Shown here in pieces: positions 26,430 to 35,082 of a DNA stretch of 58,156 nt. A program made the position numbers and the translations under genes. This stretch comes from an uncultured Clostridia bacterium (GTDB taxonomy: Bacteria; Bacillota; Clostridia; Christensenellales; Aristaeellaceae). The first letter of the stretch is position 1. The number at the start of each line of letters is the position of its first letter. The notes beneath the pieces are model-generated. The model was not told the origin of the DNA. It did not search any database and was given only the letters and a program-made list of their open reading frames with translations. The stretch lies in NCBI GenBank assembly GCA_947167215.1, contig CAMVHE010000012.1:1-58156 (forward strand), written 5' to 3'.

Positions 26430-27485
26430 TTATCGTGTTTCTTTTTCTTCATCTGTCGTTCTCTCCTGCTCGTCCAGAACAGCGCCAAGCGCACGTCCCA
26501 CCTCTCCCAGTACCGCCATCACTTTGCCGTACTGCATTCTGGTGGGGCCGATCAGTCCGATGGTGTTAACCCTTCCATCCCGCAGCTTGTAGCTGGCAGT
26601 CACCACGGAACAATCCGTAAGCTCCTCCATGCCAGTTTCCGGACCAATTCGGACAGATATTTCCATCGCTCCCTGAGAAAGCAGTGAAATCATCTTATCA
26701 CGGGTTTCCAGCACGCTGAGAAGATTCCGGGCTTTTTCCACATCGGCATATTCCGGATAGCTGAGCAGATTGGATCTGCCGCCTACCACCAGGGAACCGA
26801 CTTCGCTCTTTTCGGAAAGATGCCCGCTTCTGGCCATTGCATTCATCAGCTTGCGCATCTCATCCGGTTCTTTCTGGGACATTTTCTCCAGCGTACTGAC
26901 CAGCTCGCTCATGCGAACCCCTTCCAGCTGCTGGGAAAGGAAGCGGCTGACCGTATACAGCGCATCCGGTGCAACCGGATTATCCAGCTCAACCGGTACC
27001 TGTTTGACCGCGCCGGACTGCGTTACCAGAATGAGAAGCACCCGTCTGTCGGCAATCGGGACGATCTGCAGATGGCTCAGGCGGTGATCCGCCTTGGGCA
27101 TCCGCGTCATCACCGCGGCCGTATAATGCGTCATGCCGGCAAGGGTCTTTGCGAGTCGCGCGCTGAGCTCTTCCACCTGAGAAATACGGCTTTCAAACAG
27201 CGACTGGATAAAAGCGATATCCTCACCGGAAAGGGAGAGCGGCTGAAGCATCTGGTCCACATACAGGCGGTACGCCTTCACGGATGGAACCCGTCCTGCA
27301 GAAGTGTGGGGGCTGTCCAGATATCCCAGTTCTTCCAGATCGCTCATCTCATTGCGAATGGTCGCCGAAGAGAGTTTCTGTTCATATTTTCTCGAAATGG
27401 TTCGTGAACCGACAGGCAGGGCAGTCAGGATATAGTCATCAATAATCGCCTGCAATATACGATACTTACGATCAATTAAATCCAT
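26430..27485 (-). CDS. hrcA: heat-inducible transcription repressor HrcA
   Basis: 351 residues: an N-terminal winged helix (LIDRKYRILQAIIDDYILTALPVGSRTIS and LSSATIRNEMSDLEELGYLDSPHTSAGRVPS) and the GAF-like core and dimerisation parts ending NTIGLIGPTRMQYGKVM. It represses this operon by binding CIRCE and is folded by GroEL. GGAGG precedes the ATG at 27485; longer starts fall in the CIRCE element itself. First gene of the operon. Confidence 0.97.
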   Translation of the reverse strand: MDLIDRKYRILQAIIDDYILTALPVGSRTISRKYEQKLSSATIRNEMSDLEELGYLDSPHTSAGRVPSVKAYRLYVDQMLQPLSLSGEDIAFIQSLFESRISQVEELSARLAKTLAGMTHYTAAVMTRMPKADHRLSHLQIVPIADRRVLLILVTQSGAVKQVPVELDNPVAPDALYTVSRFLSQQLEGVRMSELVSTLEKMSQKEPDEMRKLMNAMARSGHLSEKSEVGSLVVGGRSNLLSYPEYADVEKARNLLSVLETRDKMISLLSQGAMEISVRIGPETGMEELTDCSVVTASYKLRDGRVNTIGLIGPTRMQYGKVMAVLGEVGRALGAVLDEQERTTDEEKETR

Positions 27486-27513
27486 CCTGAAATCCTCCCT
27501 TCCGTTTCGGTTG

Positions 27514-27540
27514 TTAGCACTCATTTGTGTTGAGTGCTAA
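27514..27540 (-). promoter_or_regulatory. CIRCE operator
   Basis: A perfect TTAGCACTC-N9-GAGTGCTAA inverted repeat, 29 bases before hrcA and downstream of its promoter: the HrcA binding site. Confidence 0.98.
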
Positions 27541-27551
27541 TCAGCGTGATA

Positions 27552-27580
27552 AAGATATCACAGCCCATCCTTTTTGTCAA
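27552..27580 (-). promoter_or_regulatory. promoter of the hrcA-grpE-dnaK-dnaJ operon
   Basis: On the minus strand TTGACA (27580-27575), 17-base spacer, TATCTT (27557-27552), with CIRCE starting 11 bases after the -10 box. Confidence 0.9.
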
Positions 27581-27700
27581 CAGGAAAAAACAACTTTTTT
27601 GCAAAAATTTGACTTTCTCTGCCCTTTCCATGAACCTTTGGAACGGGAAATCAGACATCTGAAAGCTGACGGTGATGTTTGAAACATCCGATTGTATCTT

Positions 27701-28843
27701 TCAGACATCCGCTTCTTCCATCATCCGGACCAGCAGCGTATTCATCACGTTCATGCCCTCCCCGGTCAGGGCAAACCTTTCACCGTGCCAGTCTCCCAGC
27801 CCGTACATCCTTATTTCCTCCATGGATTCCGGGAACGCTTCGTCCAGGGTTTTTCCAAAGTCCTCCCGGAAACGTCTTCCGTCCACCCCTTTTACCATGC
27901 GGAGTCCCATCATGACCCTTTCAAACATCCGGTCCCGGATGCTCCCGTCTCCTTCCTTTTCCCGGTCTGCACGGTCAATGCACTGTTTCCATGCATCCAG
28001 GGTATCCGGGTTGCTGAAGCGTCCGTGCATATCGCTGTGCGCCCCGCATCCGACTCCTATATAAGGTAGACATTCCCAGTAAAACAGATTATGCCTGCAT
28101 TCCTTTCCCGGTCTGGCATAATTGCTGACTTCATACCGTTCAAAGCCCGCATCCGCCAGAATTTCCCGGAGATGCTTCTCCATGGCAAGAACAGCATCAT
28201 CGTCGGGAACCTCCGGGGTTCTGCCGCTCTCCACTTCGCGGGTCAGCACCGTTCCCTCTTCCAGGATCAGGCTGTACAGGGACAGATGGGAAACCGGCAG
28301 GGACAACGCCAGCCTTACCGAGTGCAGAAGGGTTTCCTCCTTCTGCCCCGGGAGCGCATACATCAGGTCCACATTGATATTGTCAAATCCGCAGGCAGCG
28401 GCCAGCCGGACAGCCTCCGCCGCTTCCTCCTGTGTATGAATTCTTCCCAGCATCCGAAGCTCGGAAGAATCAAAGCTCTGAACCCCGATGGAGAGCCGGT
28501 TGATGCCGGCGCTGCGGTATCCTTTCAGTTTTCCGGCATCCAGCGTTCCGGGATTGGCTTCCATGGAGATTTCGGCATCGTCCGAAACAGGAAAAGCGCT
28601 CCTCACCGTGTCCATGAGCTGCTGCATCTGTTCTCCCGTCAGAAGGGATGGCGTACCCCCTCCGATATATATGGTAGAAAGAGCAGGGCGCGCAAAATGC
28701 AGGGCCTGTGTCCGGATTTCCCGGCACAGGTCCTGCAGATATTCCGGAATCCGGTGTTCCATTCCTCCCGTTGACACGAAATCACAGTAGGAACACCGCC
28801 GTTTGCAAAAGGGAAAATGGATATATAAAGCACACTTTTCCAT
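27701..28843 (-). CDS. hemW: heme chaperone HemW (radical SAM)
   Basis: 380 residues. The radical SAM motif is Cys13/Cys17/Cys20 followed by Asp-Phe (CxxxCxxCDF); catalytic coproporphyrinogen oxidase HemN has a fourth cysteine there, so this is the HemW type. SAM-binding motifs YIGGGTPSLL and EANPGTL and the C-terminal HemW domain (MMGLRMVKGVD) are present. It transfers heme to acceptor proteins. It starts 3 bases after lepA, the standard Bacillota arrangement. Confidence 0.94.
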   Translation of the reverse strand: MEKCALYIHFPFCKRRCSYCDFVSTGGMEHRIPEYLQDLCREIRTQALHFARPALSTIYIGGGTPSLLTGEQMQQLMDTVRSAFPVSDDAEISMEANPGTLDAGKLKGYRSAGINRLSIGVQSFDSSELRMLGRIHTQEEAAEAVRLAAACGFDNINVDLMYALPGQKEETLLHSVRLALSLPVSHLSLYSLILEEGTVLTREVESGRTPEVPDDDAVLAMEKHLREILADAGFERYEVSNYARPGKECRHNLFYWECLPYIGVGCGAHSDMHGRFSNPDTLDAWKQCIDRADREKEGDGSIRDRMFERVMMGLRMVKGVDGRRFREDFGKTLDEAFPESMEEIRMYGLGDWHGERFALTGEGMNVMNTLLVRMMEEADV

Positions 28844-28846
28844 CTG

Positions 28847-30652
28847 TCACTCATCCATTTTCAATACCGTCATGAATGCTTCGCTGGGGACTTCCACGGA
28901 GCCCAGCTGCCGCATGCGCTTCTTGCCCTCTTTCTGCTTCTCCAGGAGTTTCTTCTTTCGCGAAATATCGCCGCCGTAGCACTTGGCCAGAACATCCTTG
29001 CGCATTGCCCGTACGGTTTCCCTGGCAATCACCTTGCCTCCGATGGCCGCCTGGACCGGAATCTCAAAGAGCTGTCTCGGAATGACATCCTTGAGCTTTT
29101 CCGCAATGGACCGTCCCCTGGCATACGCCCGGTCACGATGCACAATCATGGAAAGTGCGTCACAGATCTCGCCGTTCAGCAGGAAATCGAGTTTTACCAG
29201 ATCACTCTGGCGGTACCCGGAAAGCTCATAGTCATAGCTGGCATATCCCCTGCTGCGGCTTTTCACCTGGTCAAAGAAATCGAAGACGATTTCCGACAGG
29301 GGCAGTTCGTAGTGAAGGCATACATGCTGACCTTCATACACCATATCCTTGAATTCGCCGCGCTTGTTCTGGCAGACTTCCATCAGGGCGCCGACATATT
29401 CCTGGGGGCTGTGTACGCTGACCTTCACATAGGGTTCTTCCATGAAGTCGATCGTACCCGGTGCCGGCAGATTGGACGGATTGTCCACGTCCACCACGGT
29501 GCCGTCCGTCCGGTGTACGCGGTATATCACGCTGGGAGCGGTGGTGATCAGGTCCAGATCAAATTCGCGCTCCAGCCGCTGCTGGATGATTTCCATGTGC
29601 AGAAGGCCCAGGAAACCGCAGCGGAAGCCGTAGCCTAGCGCCTGGCTGGTTTCCAGATCATACGTGAGGCTGGCATCGTTCAGCTGGAGCTTCTCAAGGG
29701 CATCCTTGAGGTTTTCATAATCCGCCCCGTCTGCAGGATAGATTCCGCAGAAGACCATCGGCACCACCTGCCGATAGCCGGGCAGCACCTCGTCCGCAGG
29801 CCGGTTGTGGTCCGTAATGGTATCGCCTACACGGGTATCATGCAGGTCCTTGATGCTGGCTGCGATATATCCCACATCGCCTGCGGACAGTTCCGGAAGC
29901 TGCTGGTATCCCGGGCTGCGCACACCGACTTCCACCACTTCGAAGGTGGCTCCGGTATTCATCATCCGGATGGTCATTCCGGGGCGGACAGTTCCGCTGA
30001 CCACACGGACATAGCAGATCGCCCCCCGGTAATTATCATAGAAAGAATCGAAAATCAGCGCCTGAAGGGGTGCCTCCGGGTCTCCTTGGGGCGCCGGAAC
30101 GGCTTTCACGATCTGTTCGAGAACCTGTTCCACGCCAAGGCCCGTCTTTGCACTGATGAGCGGCGCATCATCCGCCGGAATGCCGATGACATCCTCAATC
30201 TCTGCCTTCACTTCTTCCGGATGCGCGCTCGGAAGATCGATCTTATTGATCACGGGAATAATCTCGAGATTGTGCTCAATGGCCATATACACATTGGCAA
30301 GCGTCTGCGCTTCCACTCCCTGGGTGGAATCCACTACCAGCACCGCGCCCTCACAGGCAGCCAGTGCCCTGCTGACTTCATAGGTAAAGTCGACATGGCC
30401 GGGAGTATCAATAAGGTTCAGCTCATAGGTTTCCCCGTTTTCTGCCCGGTAATTCATCCGGACGGCCTTGCTTTTAATCGTGATGCCGCGCTCCCGTTCC
30501 AGTTCCATGGAATCCAGAATCTGATCCACCATCTCGCGCTTCTCATAGACGCCTGTTTTTTCCAGCAGACGGTCAGCAAGCGTGGATTTACCGTGGTCAA
30601 TATGTGCGATAATGCAGAAATTCCGGATATGATCTATACGTGTATCGCTCAA
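28847..30652 (-). CDS. lepA: translation elongation factor 4 (LepA)
   Basis: 601 residues, complete. GTPase motifs: AHIDHGKST (G1), DTPGHVDF (G3), NKIDLPSA (G4); then EF-G-like domains and the LepA-specific C-terminus with [23 protein letters not shown]. It back-translocates or remodels stalled ribosomes and aids initiation or 30S biogenesis. Likely co-transcribed from the promoter ahead of the metallo-hydrolase gene, which ends 31 bases upstream. Confidence 0.98.
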   Translation of the reverse strand: MSDTRIDHIRNFCIIAHIDHGKSTLADRLLEKTGVYEKREMVDQILDSMELERERGITIKSKAVRMNYRAENGETYELNLIDTPGHVDFTYEVSRALAACEGAVLVVDSTQGVEAQTLANVYMAIEHNLEIIPVINKIDLPSAHPEEVKAEIEDVIGIPADDAPLISAKTGLGVEQVLEQIVKAVPAPQGDPEAPLQALIFDSFYDNYRGAICYVRVVSGTVRPGMTIRMMNTGATFEVVEVGVRSPGYQQLPELSAGDVGYIAASIKDLHDTRVGDTITDHNRPADEVLPGYRQVVPMVFCGIYPADGADYENLKDALEKLQLNDASLTYDLETSQALGYGFRCGFLGLLHMEIIQQRLEREFDLDLITTAPSVIYRVHRTDGTVVDVDNPSNLPAPGTIDFMEEPYVKVSVHSPQEYVGALMEVCQNKRGEFKDMVYEGQHVCLHYELPLSEIVFDFFDQVKSRSRGYASYDYELSGYRQSDLVKLDFLLNGEICDALSMIVHRDRAYARGRSIAEKLKDVIPRQLFEIPVQAAIGGKVIARETVRAMRKDVLAKCYGGDISRKKKLLEKQKEGKKRMRQLGSVEVPSEAFMTVLKMDE

Positions 30653-30683
30653 GTCTGTTTCTCCTTAACTATTTCTGAGAGTT

Positions 30684-31562
30684 TCAGTCACATTTATGCC
30701 AGTACATCCGGTTCCGGTCGAACCGGACATCCAGAACATTCCGGTCAAGCAGCCAGGTGAGGTAGGATCTCACGGTACTGCCCACCAGGACGTATTGTTC
30801 CGCGTTCATAGTGAGTCCGTACTGTTCAAAGAGGTTTGCCAGAATATCTTCAAAGCTGCGGGGCTCCTCACAGAAGGAAACAATTCGGTCGCCGATCTCC
30901 TGTACCTTGCGGATATTGATATCCGCGAGTTCCGAGATGCTTTCGGATGCCGGCGCATGGGCCGGAACGAAAATCTTCCCTTCCATCTGTCTGACGTGTT
31001 CCAGTGTTTCAAGATACGACGCCACATCGACAAGAAAAGTGATTCCGTACTTGGCAAGCGTCTCCTCACTGGACAGACAGTCGGCCAGATAGACGACCCC
31101 TTCCTCTGTCTGATAGCCTACCATATTCATGGAATGCCCCGGCAGCGGAAAGCATCCCATATTTCTAAGAAGATTCTGCTCTGTCAGCACAGCGGCATCG
31201 CTTTCCCTGGCCATCAGGAATTTATGTCTCAGCAGCTTCGGCGGATTGCCGCCGTATAAAAAGGAAGGTTCCAGAACGGGATGTCTGGTAAAAGCCTGCT
31301 CCACTTCCGGAACATAGACGGCACATCCGGTCTGGTTCTGAAGATACCGGTTTCCCCCGATATGATCCGCATGGGAATGGGTATTGTAAATCGCACGCAG
31401 GTGCCAGTCATGGCTTTTGAGAATCTTCAGAATCTTCCTGCCGGCATCCTGATCGTTTCCGCTGTCAATGAGTATAACGCCGTCTTCCGTTTCCACCAGT
31501 CCGACTTTGGCCGGGCTTTCGATATAATAGGCATGCGCTGCCAGCTGTACCAGCTCATACAT
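30684..31562 (-). CDS. MBL-fold metallo-hydrolase
   Basis: 292 residues. The metallo-beta-lactamase metal motif THSHADHIGG is at about residues 63-72, with GHSMNMVGY, YLADCLSS and PAHAP as the later metal-ligand motifs. The glyoxalase II-like branch is large and the substrate is not evident. The ATG at 31562 is chosen: GAGG lies nine bases upstream, whereas the ATG at 31583 would be only a few bases from the transcription start predicted by the promoter. First gene of a probable unit with lepA and hemW. Confidence 0.87.
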   Translation of the reverse strand: MYELVQLAAHAYYIESPAKVGLVETEDGVILIDSGNDQDAGRKILKILKSHDWHLRAIYNTHSHADHIGGNRYLQNQTGCAVYVPEVEQAFTRHPVLEPSFLYGGNPPKLLRHKFLMARESDAAVLTEQNLLRNMGCFPLPGHSMNMVGYQTEEGVVYLADCLSSEETLAKYGITFLVDVASYLETLEHVRQMEGKIFVPAHAPASESISELADINIRKVQEIGDRIVSFCEEPRSFEDILANLFEQYGLTMNAEQYVLVGSTVRSYLTWLLDRNVLDVRFDRNRMYWHKCD

Positions 31563-31594
31563 TGCAGGAAACCTCTTTTTCATTATTCCCCGGT

Positions 31595-31623
31595 ATTCTA
31601 GCAGAACAATTCTTTTTTCGCAA
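31595..31623 (-). promoter_or_regulatory. promoter of the metallo-hydrolase-lepA-hemW unit
   Basis: On the minus strand TTGCGA (31623-31618), 17-base spacer, TAGAAT (31600-31595). Confidence 0.8.
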
Positions 31624-31684
31624 CAGGCATTTCTTCCCGGTGCGGGTGGGACACCGTCCGGCAGGAGCAGGGGGCCGGTTAGTT

Positions 31685-31713
31685 TTGACACCGGAGGCCC
31701 AACGTGCTATGCT
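31685..31713 (+). promoter_or_regulatory. promoter of the pyruvate-kinase-like gene
   Basis: A perfect TTGACA (31685-31690), 17-base spacer and extended TGC-TATGCT (-10 box 31708-31713). The implied leader is about 145 bases, with a CCGG hairpin followed by a T run near 31755-31772 that could attenuate transcription. Confidence 0.85.
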
Positions 31714-31865
31714 TGCGCTGTAACAAGGAAAGAAGCCTGTATTCCGGCCCTTTTACCGGACCGTATGTTTTTTTCGCTTCTTTGCTCCCACAGCCGCTTT
31801 ATTTCCGCTTCCCCTCTGTGCGGAAAGATGGGATCGTCTGTTTCCAAGTACAAGGAGATAATCGC

Positions 31866-32954
31866 ATGATTCATAAATATGCAACCTTTGGTCCATCCTG
31901 CGACAGTACGGAAGTACTCGTCCAAATGCTGCAGGAAGGCATTACGGGAATGCGTCTCAACCTTTCCCATACTTCCCTGGAGGAGAGCGCAGACCGGATA
32001 AGAAATTACATGGAAGCCTGCAGGACCGTGAACCGCAGGCCGGAACTGCTGATCGATCTTCATGGACCGGAACAGCGCATCGGCCGGCTAAAAGGGCATC
32101 TCCCGGTCAGAACCGGTGCCAAGGTGGTCGCAGCTTCCCGAAATACCGGAGAAGAATGTCCCTGCATTCCTGTTTCTCCGCTCATCCTGGTCAATTTGGT
32201 TCCCGGTGACCATCTTCTTATCCGTGACGGGCTCATTCAGCTGGAAGTGGAAAAAGCACTGCCCGCCTCTGTCCCTGCATTGCAGGACGGAGAAGCGCTG
32301 CCGGAAACGGATGACGGCAGATTCCTGCGCTTTCAGTGTACGGTCCTCCGCGGCGGCACGGTGCGCTCCTTACAGTCGGTTAAAATCGAGGGAAAAGAAG
32401 TCTACGGAAATCTTGTTACTTCTGCCGACAGAGAGAACCTGCAGAAAGCCGCGCTTTTCGGCGTGACTTCCGTCATGCAGCCCTTTGTACGGAGCGGAGA
32501 AGATATTCATGCGCTCCGGAAAATTCTCCGCGATCTGGGGCTGCACGCCCGGATTTTTGCAAAAATCGAATCCCAGACCGGCCTTGCGAATCTCGATTCC
32601 ATCATCGACGCCGCAGATGTCGTGGTCATTGCCCGGGGTGATCTCGGGAATACGATGCCGCTTTGGGAGCTTCCCGCAGTACAGAAGGAAATATCCACGC
32701 GCTGCAGGCAGAAAAACCGTCCGTTCATGGTGGTCACCCAGATGCTTCATTCCATGGAAGAAAATGCAGTGCCCACACGGGCAGAAGTATCCGACATCTT
32801 CCATGCAGTGCTGGACGGCGCCGCTTACGTCATGATCACCGGGGAATCCGCCGTCGGCAGATTCCCCGCAGAAGCTTCCCGCTATCTCTGCCGCACAGCA
32901 GATGAAGCCGAATCCTATCTGCTGCATCACGATCTTCCTCCGGTTCTCGCATGA
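31866..32954 (+). CDS. short pyruvate-kinase-like protein
   Basis: 362 residues against about 470-590 for pyruvate kinase. The barrel motifs are present: RLNLSH at 30-35, FAKIES with Lys233 and Glu235, ARGDLG with Asp259, TQMLHSMEENAVPTRAEVSD at 291-310 and ITGESAVG. The phosphoenolpyruvate-side TDTKGPEIR motif reads IDLHGPEQR, with the lysine replaced by His66, the B domain is reduced and the C-terminal allosteric domain is missing. It may be an unregulated kinase or a relative acting on another substrate. AAGGAG precedes the ATG at 31866; the longer frame from 31704 is not credible. Confidence 0.82.
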   Translation: MIHKYATFGPSCDSTEVLVQMLQEGITGMRLNLSHTSLEESADRIRNYMEACRTVNRRPELLIDLHGPEQRIGRLKGHLPVRTGAKVVAASRNTGEECPCIPVSPLILVNLVPGDHLLIRDGLIQLEVEKALPASVPALQDGEALPETDDGRFLRFQCTVLRGGTVRSLQSVKIEGKEVYGNLVTSADRENLQKAALFGVTSVMQPFVRSGEDIHALRKILRDLGLHARIFAKIESQTGLANLDSIIDAADVVVIARGDLGNTMPLWELPAVQKEISTRCRQKNRPFMVVTQMLHSMEENAVPTRAEVSDIFHAVLDGAAYVMITGESAVGRFPAEASRYLCRTADEAESYLLHHDLPPVLA

Positions 32955-32967
32955 GAACCGGTTTTCT
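32940..32967 (+). terminator. terminator of the pyruvate-kinase-like gene
   Basis: CCGGTTCTC pairs perfectly with GAGAACCGG around a GCAT loop, followed by TTTTCT. The stop codon lies inside the hairpin. Confidence 0.87.
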
Positions 32968-34828
32968 ATATCCCATAATTCTTCATTTTCCTCCAGAGCG
33001 TTGACCGGCTCATTCCCAGCCGTTCTGCTGCTTCGTTCCGGTTGTTGCCGCATTCTTTTAAAATCCGGCGTATTTTAAGCTCTTCTTCATTGGCAACAAT
33101 GTGCATTTCCTCTTTCTGCGGGCCTTCCTCTAGATCCGGCAGAAGGTATCGGGTTACAAAATCCAGGGTAATGACCGGCTCGGAAGCAAGCATGACCGCC
33201 TTCATGCAGAAATACTCAATATCCCGCAGATTGGACGGCCAGGAATAATGACAGAGTCTTTCCATCACCTCGTCGCTGAGGCTCACCTGTTTCTTGAATT
33301 TCCGGATGCTCTGTTCGAGGTAATAATTCACATAATATGGAATCTCTTCCGGAATCTCGCGGATCGGCGGCATGGACAGCATAAGTCCCTTCAGGGTGTT
33401 TGCAAGCTGCGGCAGCCATTTTCCCTCCCGGACCAGTTCATCCAGGTCCATGAAGGTCGAGCAGATAAAACGCATGGAAATCGGAATGGCTTCTTCGGAA
33501 CTGCGCCTGAAAAAATAGCCGTAACGCAGGATGCTCAGAAGCTGACGCTGGCACTCCGGCATCAGGGTGTGAACGTCCAGGATGAACAGCGTTCCTTTAT
33601 GGGCATAGGAAACCATCCCGACATCGCCTTCTCCCCTTCCGAACAGCAGATCAAACTGTTTTTCCAAGGGCATGGTACCCAGATCCACCGCGACAAACGG
33701 GTTTCCTCTCCTCATGCTGGCATTGTGAATGCACTCTGCCAGCCTTTTTTTTGATAACCGCGGTTCTCCGGTGATCAGTATCGGCACGTCATATTGTGCA
33801 TAGGTTTCCGCTTCATGTACCACCCTTTGCATCTTGGGGGATTTGGAAGGGAAGTCTGCAAAATGCGTTTCCGCCACATAGCCCCGTCGGTGGCGCTCCT
33901 GACGGATACGTTCATCCATGTCATCAATGGCGGCAAATTCCTGCATGGATAATATCCATCCGTCATGTATCCCCTGCACGGAAAGCGAGGCAATATTGGC
34001 GACATAGGAGGATCTTCGGAACTGCAGCACAATAGAATAGATATCCTGATGGGAATCCATTGCCCGGACCAGTGCGGAAGAGTAGGAAAGCTCCGGCATT
34101 TCGAGAAGCTTTTTCCCGAGAATCTCCTCCCGGGGCCTGCCGATGGCCTTCTCCGCCCTCGGGTTCAGAAAAACGATCTCGCCGCTTTTTCCAAGGCGGA
34201 TGATGGCATCGGAAGAATACTGAAGAAGGGAACGGATTTCCAGGGACCGCTGCATTTCCCGCGTCATTACCGTACACAGTCTGGATGCCATGCGGATGGC
34301 TGAGAGCAGACTGAGGCGGATATCCGATATTTTTTCAGTCCGAAACCCTTCCTTTTCTGCTTCCTCGCACAAAGCCTCATCCGCGACGACTAGCTGCACT
34401 CCCGCGTTTTTTGCCTGCTGAAACACCTCCGGGAAGCTGCTGCTTCCGGCAATATAGTAAACATAGACCTCCGCCCCCAGAATTCTGGCAATGGGCTCCG
34501 GGTCAGAGAACATATACCTTTCTCCGATAAGCGCAATGCATGGCTTTCCCGTACATTGCCGGACAGCGCGCGAAAGCAGGTCCGCCAGATCCTGTCCGGT
34601 AATCACGACCTCTACCAGCGGAAACACAGATTGTTTCTTCAGGAGAGAAGCCAGCTGTCCTTTTGCCACCGTAACGCCGGTTTCGTTTCCAAAGTACCGC
34701 TCCACATCATGCAGCACATTTTCGGTGTCGGTGATGAGCACCGATGCCTGAATCCTGCTCTCTGCAAAGATCTGCTCCGCAGCGGCCGCCTCCGTGTGAT
34801 TTCCCGTAACAAAGAGAAGTGAATTCAT
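32966..34828 (-). CDS. PrpR-N/PAS regulator with a degenerate sigma-54-activator AAA+ domain
   Basis: 620 residues. Residues 1-165 resemble the PrpR N-terminal sensor, 200-300 a PAS domain, 325-560 the AAA+ domain of sigma-54 activators, and 585-620 a Fis-type helix-turn-helix (NRNEAAERLGMSRSTLWRKM). The AAA+ domain has lost its working parts: the P-loop reads GEPRLSKK at 354-361, the GAFTGA loop region reads GRGEGDVGMVSYAHKG, Walker B reads GTLFILDV without the acidic pair, and the arginine-finger region is changed. It probably binds DNA and a ligand without activating sigma-54. Divergent from the Opp-type operon it likely controls. The start at 34828 has GGGGGA upstream. Confidence 0.85.
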   Translation of the reverse strand: MNSLLFVTGNHTEAAAAEQIFAESRIQASVLITDTENVLHDVERYFGNETGVTVAKGQLASLLKKQSVFPLVEVVITGQDLADLLSRAVRQCTGKPCIALIGERYMFSDPEPIARILGAEVYVYYIAGSSSFPEVFQQAKNAGVQLVVADEALCEEAEKEGFRTEKISDIRLSLLSAIRMASRLCTVMTREMQRSLEIRSLLQYSSDAIIRLGKSGEIVFLNPRAEKAIGRPREEILGKKLLEMPELSYSSALVRAMDSHQDIYSIVLQFRRSSYVANIASLSVQGIHDGWILSMQEFAAIDDMDERIRQERHRRGYVAETHFADFPSKSPKMQRVVHEAETYAQYDVPILITGEPRLSKKRLAECIHNASMRRGNPFVAVDLGTMPLEKQFDLLFGRGEGDVGMVSYAHKGTLFILDVHTLMPECQRQLLSILRYGYFFRRSSEEAIPISMRFICSTFMDLDELVREGKWLPQLANTLKGLMLSMPPIREIPEEIPYYVNYYLEQSIRKFKKQVSLSDEVMERLCHYSWPSNLRDIEYFCMKAVMLASEPVITLDFVTRYLLPDLEEGPQKEEMHIVANEEELKIRRILKECGNNRNEAAERLGMSRSTLWRKMKNYGI

Positions 34829-34856
34829 ACAACATGTTCCCCCTGCCTTTTTGGTC

Positions 34857-34885
34857 ATTGTATAACATATTAAATATGAGATCAA
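34857..34885 (-). promoter_or_regulatory. promoter of the degenerate activator gene
   Basis: On the minus strand TTGATC (34885-34880), 17-base spacer, TACAAT (34862-34857), 29 bases before the start. Confidence 0.75.
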
Positions 34886-34923
34886 GCAGACCATCCGTTG
34901 CATCTGAGACACATTTTTAAAAC

Positions 34924-34953
34924 AATGAAACGTTTTGTCTTAAAAAATGAAAC
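34924..34953. promoter_or_regulatory. direct repeat in the divergent promoter region, candidate operator
   Basis: AATGAAAC occurs at 34924-34931 and 34946-34953, 22 bases apart (about two helix turns), between the divergent promoters. AAACGTTT in the first copy is itself a palindrome. Candidate binding sites for the divergent regulator; no sigma-54 -24/-12 element was found here. Confidence 0.45.
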
Positions 34954-35018
34954 ATCAAAATCGTTTTATGGATTATTCATACATTTATCGGATAAAAATT
35001 AGATGAAATATTCAGATA

Positions 35019-35048
35019 TTGTCCTTCCGCATTGGTCAACAGTATACT
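35019..35048 (+). promoter_or_regulatory. candidate promoter of the Opp/Dpp-type operon
   Basis: TTGTCC (35019-35024), 18-base spacer, TATACT (35043-35048), 34 bases before the first permease gene. Confidence 0.55.
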
Positions 35049-35082
35049 ATTTACAACATAATAATGGCAAGGAGGCTTCTGG

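Noticed and set aside
27600-27700. Terminator after hemW
   Set aside because: Short inverted repeats (TTCCA/TGGAA, CTGAAAG/CTTTCAG) occur but none is followed by a T run in the right place.
34922-34942. Catabolite-repression (cre) site in the divergent promoter region
   Set aside because: ATGAAACGTTTTGTC looks close, but the spacing between the TG and CG elements is one base short of the consensus.
35000-35082. Sigma-54 promoter ahead of the transporter operon
   Set aside because: No GG-N10-GC element with the right flanks is present, and the neighbouring regulator lacks the sigma-54 contact loop.
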